DNA of 38,100 bases, taken from NCBI GenBank assembly GCA_035946615.1, contig DASYZB010000095.1, positions 1 to 38,100 of the forward strand, written 5' to 3'. This document shows, one piece after another, positions 31,958 to 38,100 of the stretch. Numbering within the stretch: position 1 is the stretch's first letter; every line of letters begins with the position of its first letter. The translations under genes and the position numbers were made by a program. The notes below the pieces were generated by a model, which saw nothing but the letters and a program-made list of their open reading frames with translations, did no database searches and was not told the DNA's origin. The stretch is from Verrucomicrobiia bacterium (GTDB lineage: Bacteria; Verrucomicrobiota; Verrucomicrobiia; Limisphaerales; UBA8199).

Positions 31958-34900
31958 TTACGACTCCGTCAGCACCAGCAGGCTCACAGGAAAGGAACGA
32001 AGGATTTCGGCCAAGGGCAAGGCCTTGCCCGGAGGGTTGACGGTGAGCCGCTCTTCCGTCAGCACATTCCGATATTGTTGACCAGTTTTCGCCGCGGGCA
32101 GAATAAGCTGGGTGTTGTGCCAGGTCTCTTTGCCCAAAGGGGCGCGCTCGACACCAGCCACGAGAGTATGGACAAGGCGCGGAACGACGGAGAGGCAGGT
32201 CTGGTTCTCAAACACGCGCGCAGAGGCGCAGACATGCTCGCCGGCGGGACCGGTTGCGTTCAGCGGAAGATAGTCACCCTTTTGAAAAAGCTGCGGATGT
32301 TCGCGCCGGAATTTGAGGGCGCGCCAAGTCAGGTGGAGTTTGATTTGCCCGCTTCGCCAGTTGCGCAACAGCCCGTTTAAAAGGGCTAGTTGATCGGCTC
32401 GCGAACCGGCCCACTGGCTCTTTAGCTCTGCCAGCATTTGCCGGCGCCTCGCGAAATCCACCGGCCCGCGGTTGTCGGGATCGACCAGGTTCAAATCCCA
32501 TAATTCGGCGCCCTGATAAAAATCGGGCACGCCGGGAGAAGTGATTTTAATCAGGAGCTGGCTAAGGGAGTTAAACTGGCCAAAGAATGCGACCTTGCGT
32601 TGAAACGAGATAAAGTTCTCGAGGAACTGTTTCGAGAAGGACTCGTCGAGGAGTTTCTGGATGAAAATGGTTATGGCCGATTCGTAGGCGGGGTCGGGGT
32701 CGGTCCAGGAGGTGTGAGTTTTGGCCTCCTTGAGGGCTTTGAGCATATAAGAGGTTACCCGCTGACGAAAGGAGGCGAGCGCGTCGAGGCCGGTTTCGGT
32801 CGGCCATGCCCCGAGGAGGGTTTGGTACAGCAAGTATTCGTCATTGGCATCAGGCGCCATTACGCCACGAGCGGCGGTCTTATGTCTCCCATTCATCTTG
32901 CGCCATCGCTGGAGGGCTTGCCGCCATCGTTTGGGCATTTCGGAAAGGACGCTGATTCGGGCGCGAAGGTCTTCACCGCGTTTGGTGTCATGGGTGGCGG
33001 TGGCCAGGAGGGAATTGGGCCAGTGGGCGCGTTGGGAGTCCAACCAGGCTTGAAAATCCTTGAAGCTGATTCCGAAACTGGAAGGGTCGCCGCCCACGTC
33101 GTTTAACGAAACGAGCCGGTTGTACTTGTAAAACGCAGTGTCCTCGAGGCCCTTGGCCATCACGGGGCCGGTAAGCTGTTGGAATTTCAGCACCAACTCG
33201 CGGCAGAGTTCGTTTCCTCGCTCATCGCAATCCTCAGGGGTTTCGAGCAGCAGGAGGTTGCGGATAAATTCCAGAACAGCTTTATTGATGCCGGGGTTGC
33301 GTTGCCCGGCCAGGCCGGAGGCTTCAAGGACGTAATCTGTCTCAGGCTCGGAGAGTCTGGTAGATGTTTCGTCAGCATAAGTACGATAAACGGGAAAGGA
33401 CGCGATGATAGCGGACAAGACAGTCTCGAGTTGCCGGAGGGTAAAATCCTGGCCATAACGGGTCTGGGCCGCTATTCGCTTGAGACGGCCAGCTAGCGCG
33501 CGAAGTTCCCCTGAAAAAGCGCTTTCGAGAATTTTCTTTTTGCACTTGTAAACGAGGGTTTTGAAATCAGTCTCACAACCGGTAAACTCACGGTAGATTT
33601 GGTCAAAGGCGGATTGATTTGCGGTGCTGACAAAGAGGGCATTAACCCGGTTAAGAAAATCATACCCGGTTGTCCCATCGACAGGCCAATATTGCGGCAA
33701 GGGCTCGTCACCGGTCAGGATTTTCTCGACGACGATGTAGAGAGGGGCGGCGCTGGGTTCGGGCGAGGCGTTGGCGCGGGCAGTGTCCTTCTGAGAGGCA
33801 AGGCTGATTTGCTTTGAAAGTGATGCGCGAATGAGCGATGCGCCCGCCTGCATGCGTTGAAGATAAGTTTTTGGGTCCCAAAGTCCGTCGGGATGGTCTA
33901 TGCGCAACCCGGTAATCCGGCCATCGCGGAGCATCTCGAAAATGAGCCGATGTGTGGCGTGGAATACGTCGGGACGCTCGACGCGCAAGGAGACCAGTTG
34001 GGTCACATCGAAGAACCGGCGATAATTGATTTCCTCGGGAGCAATGCGCCAAAAGGCAAGGCGATAGTGTTGTTTCTGCAAAAGGGCATGCAGCGAATCA
34101 AACGAATGCGGCTTGCCGGAAGCGCCATTGAATTGCTTGAGGGCTTTGGCGAGGCACTCGCGCAGGTGCGCTCGATTTGCAATAAGCGCATAAGTTGCTG
34201 AGGGTTGGCCAGGAGAGGAGCCAGAGCTGGATTGGGGCTGCCGCAAGCTCTTAATCAGGAGTTCGAGGTCACGACGCGCTGCGCTGTTCGGTGTTCGAGT
34301 TGAGCAAACCCGAAGCATCTCTTGGAGCAAGCAGATATAGGAAGGCGGACACAACGGGAACCAGCGCTCGAAATAGCTCACCACAAAACCGCGCTGGTCA
34401 AAAGCGACCTGAAGCTTGCCGGCTTCGAGGACTTTACTGTAGTGGTCTTCGAGAACAGGGAGCAGGACTTTATTGGTCAAGCCCGGGCGCTCGCTCTGCC
34501 AATCGATATCAAACCAGGAGGCGTAAGAGGAAGCCGGCCCGTTTTCCAGGACGTCGTGCCACCAGGGATTCGACGAATCGGCGCCCATATGATTAGGGAC
34601 CGTGTCCAGAAGCAGTCCCAGCCCAAGCTGGCGCAAGCGCGCCGCGAACCGCTCGAAGTCGGATGCAGTTCCGAGGTCGGGATTCAACTGGTCGTAAGAG
34701 CAGACATCATAGCCATGGGCGCTTTGAGGAGCGGCTTTGAAAAGAGGCGAGCAGTAGCAGTCGGAAACTCCTAGCTCGGCCAGAAAGTCGGCCACATCGG
34801 TGGCCTGGGCGAAGGTAAACTGACCGTTGAACTGCAAGCGATAGGTGGCAAGCGGTATCCGTTTGCCGAGCGCCCGTGACGTGGCCTGTGCCGGCGCAGC

Positions 34901-34981
34901 CTCGACAGCAGGGACATTAGTGCAAGGCCTTATCGGGCGCCTGACGCGGACGAGTGGAGGGCCTGGAGTTCTGGAGGGCAT
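31958..34981 (-). CDS. treY: Malto-oligosyltrehalose synthase
   Basis: TreY (family 13) isomerises the reducing-end alpha-1,4 bond of maltodextrin to alpha,alpha-1,1, giving the substrate of TreZ. The 1007-residue protein has the family opening at about residue 45 ('IPLATYRLQFNGQFTFAQAT'), 'LGVSDCYCSPLFKAAPQSAH', 'DTVPNHMG', nucleophile D362 ('GLRIDHPDGLWDP'), acid/base E419 ('IVVEKILTGDEPLP'), 'TGYDFLNRVNALFV', 'GLEDTAFYKYNRLVSLNDVG', 'ATATHDTKRGEDLRARI' and 'PGVPDFYQGAELWDLNLVDP'. It is somewhat longer than common TreY proteins, with a proline-rich N-terminal extension. The start codon follows the TAA of the upstream family 57 gene directly (TAAATG), showing an operon. Confidence 0.94.
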   Translation of the reverse strand: MPSRTPGPPLVRVRRPIRPCTNVPAVEAAPAQATSRALGKRIPLATYRLQFNGQFTFAQATDVADFLAELGVSDCYCSPLFKAAPQSAHGYDVCSYDQLNPDLGTASDFERFAARLRQLGLGLLLDTVPNHMGADSSNPWWHDVLENGPASSYASWFDIDWQSERPGLTNKVLLPVLEDHYSKVLEAGKLQVAFDQRGFVVSYFERWFPLCPPSYICLLQEMLRVCSTRTPNSAARRDLELLIKSLRQPQSSSGSSPGQPSATYALIANRAHLRECLAKALKQFNGASGKPHSFDSLHALLQKQHYRLAFWRIAPEEINYRRFFDVTQLVSLRVERPDVFHATHRLIFEMLRDGRITGLRIDHPDGLWDPKTYLQRMQAGASLIRASLSKQISLASQKDTARANASPEPSAAPLYIVVEKILTGDEPLPQYWPVDGTTGYDFLNRVNALFVSTANQSAFDQIYREFTGCETDFKTLVYKCKKKILESAFSGELRALAGRLKRIAAQTRYGQDFTLRQLETVLSAIIASFPVYRTYADETSTRLSEPETDYVLEASGLAGQRNPGINKAVLEFIRNLLLLETPEDCDERGNELCRELVLKFQQLTGPVMAKGLEDTAFYKYNRLVSLNDVGGDPSSFGISFKDFQAWLDSQRAHWPNSLLATATHDTKRGEDLRARISVLSEMPKRWRQALQRWRKMNGRHKTAARGVMAPDANDEYLLYQTLLGAWPTETGLDALASFRQRVTSYMLKALKEAKTHTSWTDPDPAYESAITIFIQKLLDESFSKQFLENFISFQRKVAFFGQFNSLSQLLIKITSPGVPDFYQGAELWDLNLVDPDNRGPVDFARRRQMLAELKSQWAGSRADQLALLNGLLRNWRSGQIKLHLTWRALKFRREHPQLFQKGDYLPLNATGPAGEHVCASARVFENQTCLSVVPRLVHTLVAGVERAPLGKETWHNTQLILPAAKTGQQYRNVLTEERLTVNPPGKALPLAEILRSFPVSLLVLTES

Positions 34982-37447
34982 TTAAGCCGCCATTTGGACT
35001 GCGGGGGTAGCCGGCTGCAGTGATTTAGTAGCAAAGCCAAGCGTATCGCCCAAGGCCAGGAATTGAGTGACCCATGTCTGCGCGGCTTCTTCTCGCTGGT
35101 TGGCGAGCTGCTGGAAATCGGGCAGAATGTTTTGCGCCATCTCCCAATAGGTATTTTGGACTTTCCACAGATTCAGCCCCAAGGGCAGCGGCATGACGAG
35201 TTGGGCGAACTGTTGCAGAGCCCGCATCTGGTCGATATCGTCTGGGTGATCTGCCAGGAGTTGAGTCATTTGTTCGAGGCGATTTTTGACAGCAAAGCTG
35301 ATATGGGCATTGAGCACTCCGCCGTTCCGGGCCAGGGCCTCGTGAAGCAGGGAGGTCAAACGCTCGATATTCAGGGGCTCGCTTTGAGTCTGGCGGCGGA
35401 TGTCACTCTGCAGGACCGAATTGGCAATGGCATCGAGCCCTTCGGGCAACGGCGCGCCGGCGCTTTGCAGGAACTTCATCAGGGGTTCGTACCGCTCGGC
35501 GATCAGACGGAAGCGGCCTTCGAGGTCTTCCCTTGTGCTGGCGAGGATTTCACCCAGAATCCGGCGCTGTTCGTCTTTGAATAACGACCGCAGCGAGTAG
35601 GAGGCCTGGCCAAAATGGCGGTCGATCAGCCGGATGGTCTCGGGGAAATCAGCGCGTTGAAAGGCCGCCTGGACATCGCGAAGAATAGCCGCATAGCCCT
35701 CTTCGGAATCAAAATAACGGACCCCGCCCGTCAGATTATGTTCGCCCAAATAAAGAATGCAGTAAATGAGCGCCTGGGATTCCCGTGTGATTTCGGAAAT
35801 GACCCGGGTGCGCCCGATAGCGAGGCGGGTTTTGCCCGAAGAAAAGAGCTGACGATGCTGGTCTTCGAACTGGAAGGAAAAGATGTGGGTTTCTTCGCCA
35901 TATTGCTCGAAGATGGAACTGATGGCGTAATGGGCGGCGGCCTTGGGCCAATCGATCATGGCCGGCTTGACGAATTTCGCGTAGATTTCCCGGCCATTAA
36001 CGTGCTCGGGGAGGTTGCTTTTGGCCCCTTCAAAACGCTCTAGAAAACCGGCTTCGAGGTCTTTGTCAAAAAGCTCGCGTGCCAGTTGCAAGGACCGAGC
36101 GGCGTATTGGACGACCTGCACGCTTTCGATGCCGGAGATTTCGTCAAAAAACCAGCCGCAACTGGTGTACATGAGCAGGGCGTGGCGTTGGAGTTCCATG
36201 AGCTTTAGGACGGAGATTTTTTCGTCGTCCTGCAATGGATGGGTCCAATGCTCTGAGAAGAATTTTTCGCGGGTTGAGTCGGAGCGATCGAGGATAACCG
36301 AGATATAATCGTTTCGGGCCTGCCATGGGTCGCGGAGGAATTCCTTGGCCTTTTGCTCGAAGAGCGTGGCCAGCTCGTCGCGCAACCAATCCAGGGAGTT
36401 GCGCAAAGGGGTGCGCCAGGCCTGGTTCCACCCGGGGTGGCCCCCGCTGTTGCAGCCGCAGTCCTCCATCCATCGGCGGACGCCGTGCGTGCAGCTCCAG
36501 GCGCTCTTTTCATGAATCTGGACTTCGTGTGTTGGGGGGTGTTTCTCGAGGTATTCCGCGTAATTGGTAAGCCTTGCCAGGTTGTTGTCCTCGATAAAGC
36601 GGAGGGCATAAGCCAAAGCCATCTCTCCATGGCGGTGATGATGGCCGTAGGATTCGCCGTCGGTCGCAATGTGGACGAGCTGGTCCCACTGGCGTCGATC
36701 ATCGAAGGCCGACATGAGCCGGTGAGCCAAGCGCTCGCCGCTGGTTAAAAGCTTCTCGAAGGCGACCGCTTGGGAGACCGGGGCATCATAGAAGAAAACC
36801 GAAATCGAGCGGCCCGAGCGCAGGCGGACGAGGTAGGGCCGTGTCGGATCGATGCGCCCGCCATCGACATCGCGATAGCTTCTTTTTCCTATTTCGCGGG
36901 TTCGGCTGGCCTGGAAGGGCGAGAGTATTGTGAACTTAATTCCCAACTCGGCGAGGGTTTCAAGGGTTGGCCCATCTGCAGCGGTTTCAGAGAGCCACAT
37001 CCCTTCGGGTTGGCGGCCAAAACGCGACTCGAAATCGCGAATACCCCAAAGGACCTGGGTAAACCGGTCCCGGTTGTTGGCCAGCGGCAGTATCATATGA
37101 TTATAGACCTGCGCCAGGGCCGAGCCATGCCCGGAGAAGCGCTGCTGGCTGAGCTTGTCGGCCTGGAGGATTGCCTCGTGCATTTGCGGCCAGGCCTGTT
37201 TCATCCAGGCCAGCAACGTCGGGCCGAAGTTGAAGCTGATTTTTGAGTAGTTGCTGGTGATGGCCGCGATGCGGCCTTCACCGTCCAGGATGCGCGCGGT
37301 GGCGTTGGGGGCATAGCATTCCAAGGTGACTCGCTCGTTCCAGTCATGGCAGGGCGCCGCTGAGTCCTGAACTTCGACCGATTCGAGCCAGGGATTTTCG
37401 CGAGGGGGTTGGTAGAAATGGCCGTGAATGCAGATGAGTTTTTCCAT
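34982..37447 (-). CDS. Glycoside hydrolase family 57 protein with DUF3536
   Basis: An 821-residue protein. The ATG at 37447 is chosen because the family opening 'MEKLICIHGHFYQPPRENPW' begins there; a TTG nine codons earlier overlaps the preceding gene. Residues 1-310 are a family 57 barrel, with nucleophile-like E154 ('GMWLSETAAD') and acid-like D263 ('IATDGESYGHHHRHGE'). From about residue 300 to 570 lies the DUF3536 region ('HEKSAWSCTHGVRRWMEDCG', 'RNDYISVILDRS', 'LLMYTSCGWFFDEISGIESV'). The rest is helical. Family 57 contains alpha-amylases, 4-alpha-glucanotransferases and branching enzymes; the DUF3536 type is often next to treY and treZ but its reaction is unproven. It abuts treY and is 4 nt from the preceding gene. 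Confidence 0.88.
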   Translation of the reverse strand: MEKLICIHGHFYQPPRENPWLESVEVQDSAAPCHDWNERVTLECYAPNATARILDGEGRIAAITSNYSKISFNFGPTLLAWMKQAWPQMHEAILQADKLSQQRFSGHGSALAQVYNHMILPLANNRDRFTQVLWGIRDFESRFGRQPEGMWLSETAADGPTLETLAELGIKFTILSPFQASRTREIGKRSYRDVDGGRIDPTRPYLVRLRSGRSISVFFYDAPVSQAVAFEKLLTSGERLAHRLMSAFDDRRQWDQLVHIATDGESYGHHHRHGEMALAYALRFIEDNNLARLTNYAEYLEKHPPTHEVQIHEKSAWSCTHGVRRWMEDCGCNSGGHPGWNQAWRTPLRNSLDWLRDELATLFEQKAKEFLRDPWQARNDYISVILDRSDSTREKFFSEHWTHPLQDDEKISVLKLMELQRHALLMYTSCGWFFDEISGIESVQVVQYAARSLQLARELFDKDLEAGFLERFEGAKSNLPEHVNGREIYAKFVKPAMIDWPKAAAHYAISSIFEQYGEETHIFSFQFEDQHRQLFSSGKTRLAIGRTRVISEITRESQALIYCILYLGEHNLTGGVRYFDSEEGYAAILRDVQAAFQRADFPETIRLIDRHFGQASYSLRSLFKDEQRRILGEILASTREDLEGRFRLIAERYEPLMKFLQSAGAPLPEGLDAIANSVLQSDIRRQTQSEPLNIERLTSLLHEALARNGGVLNAHISFAVKNRLEQMTQLLADHPDDIDQMRALQQFAQLVMPLPLGLNLWKVQNTYWEMAQNILPDFQQLANQREEAAQTWVTQFLALGDTLGFATKSLQPATPAVQMAA

Positions 37448-37451
37448 AAGG

Positions 37452-38024
37452 TTAATCTTCGTGCTTGAAAACAAGGAGCGCCAGAGGTGGCAGGGTCAGG
37501 CTTAGGGTATAGGGCAAGCCATGAGAGCTGAAAGGTGATGTGTTGAGCCCGCCAAAATTTCCCTGCCCGCTCCCGCCATACTCTTTGGCGTCGCTGTTGA
37601 GAATTTCGCGCCAACTGCCGCTGCGCCGGACACCGACCCGGAAATTGCGCCGGACCACTGGAGTGAAATTGGCAACGACCAGCAAGACCTCGCGCCGTTG
37701 CGGGTCGCGGCGGAGCCAACTGAGGGTGCTCTGCTCGGCATCGTGGGGCTCAACCCATTCGAAGCCGACGGGAAGGCTATCGCTGCGATGGAGGGCTTGT
37801 TCGCGCCGATACAGGCAATTGAGATCGCCCACAAGCCTCAGAACCCCGCTCTGGAAAGGAAAAGCTAACAGGTGCCAGTCGAGGCTCGCATCGGAATGCC
37901 AGGATTCCCATTGGGCAAACTCGGCGCCCATGAACAGCAGCTTCTTGCCCGGGACTAGATAGAGCCTGTCCCAAAAGGGGGAAGCGTCGGTGCCTGCGTT
38001 GCGCCAGTGCTGCGCGGAGGGCAT
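37452..38024 (-). CDS. glgB: 1,4-alpha-glucan branching enzyme, C-terminal part (truncated or rearranged)
   Basis: The 190 residues match the end of GlgB: 'PGKKLLFMGAEFAQWESWHS', 'ASLDWHLLAFPFQSGVLRLV', 'DLNCLYRREQALHRSD', 'GFEWVEPHDAEQSTLSWLRR', 'VVANFTPVVRRNFRVGV', 'EILNSDAKEYGGSGQGNFGG' and 'SLTLPPLALLVFKHED'. In normal GlgB the line before PGKKLLFMG contains 'SHDEVVHGK', about 40 residues upstream. None of the three frames up to the window edge shows it. The frame used here stays open to base 38100 and reads 'GRPKNIYNRRFWAQVPNLAD', so the gene may be a fusion or lack its catalytic barrel. It overlaps or abuts the family 57 gene, in the same operon. The true start lies at 38024 or outside the window. 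Confidence 0.7.
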   Translation of the reverse strand: MPSAQHWRNAGTDASPFWDRLYLVPGKKLLFMGAEFAQWESWHSDASLDWHLLAFPFQSGVLRLVGDLNCLYRREQALHRSDSLPVGFEWVEPHDAEQSTLSWLRRDPQRREVLLVVANFTPVVRRNFRVGVRRSGSWREILNSDAKEYGGSGQGNFGGLNTSPFSSHGLPYTLSLTLPPLALLVFKHED

Positions 38025-38100
38025 TAAATCGGCTAGATTGGGGACTTGCGCCCAAAATCGTCGATTATAGATGTTTTTTGGCCGCCCGACGGCGGGTCGT

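Overview
The window looks like chromosomal DNA of a Verrucomicrobiota bacterium (Limisphaerales/Pedosphaera-like). This is inferred from three things: the C-terminal 'YVIEAST(D/N)L..W.P' module on the family 9 glycosidase, the wording of the YD-repeat Rhs proteins, and the mix of Gram-negative outer-membrane genes (LptE, KdtA, BamD-like, TolC) with SWIB and zinc-ribbon kinase proteins. Base composition is GC-rich by eye. No rRNA, tRNA, CRISPR array or intact insertion sequence was found.

Region 1 (1-8200) is accessory DNA. It holds three pieces of Rhs/YD-repeat genes: a 3' end at 2-655, a long 5'-degraded piece at about 4061-5971, and an internal piece at 6860-7301. Two share a 93-bp core block with one mismatch, followed by different C-terminal tips, which is the usual footprint of Rhs tip exchange. 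Each tip is followed by small candidate partner genes: a TPR protein after the first, and a small lipoprotein plus a secreted protein after the second. Lying inverted between the Rhs pieces is a MobF-type relaxase/helicase that has lost its catalytic N-terminus, with a small downstream partner gene. Further truncated fragments lie at 7397-8044.

Region 2 (8200-15600) has a minus-strand run of a family 9 glycoside hydrolase, a SWIB-domain protein and a TolC-like outer-membrane channel. A plus-strand dihydroxy-acid dehydratase diverges from it. That enzyme carries an extra block of about 190 residues, part of which resembles an NTF2/SnoaL fold; it is the most unusual protein in the window.

Region 3 (15600-27700) contains a VapBC toxin-antitoxin pair, 3-methyladenine DNA glycosylase I, a secreted protein of unknown function, and an ECF sigma factor overlapping its anti-sigma factor. 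An envelope-biogenesis group follows (BamD-like TPR protein, LptE, a small DUF5666-like protein), then a convergent zinc-ribbon Ser/Thr kinase, a KDO transferase, a Gfo/Idh/MocA-type protein with an altered EKP motif, and a secreted YceI protein.

Region 4 (27700-38100) is a trehalose/alpha-glucan cluster. TreZ and a glycogen-debranching-type enzyme lie on the plus strand. They converge on a tightly packed minus-strand run of TreY, a family 57/DUF3536 glycosidase and a branching-enzyme C-terminal piece. TreY and TreZ together convert the reducing end of alpha-glucans to free trehalose, and the neighbours probably trim or reshape the same polymer.
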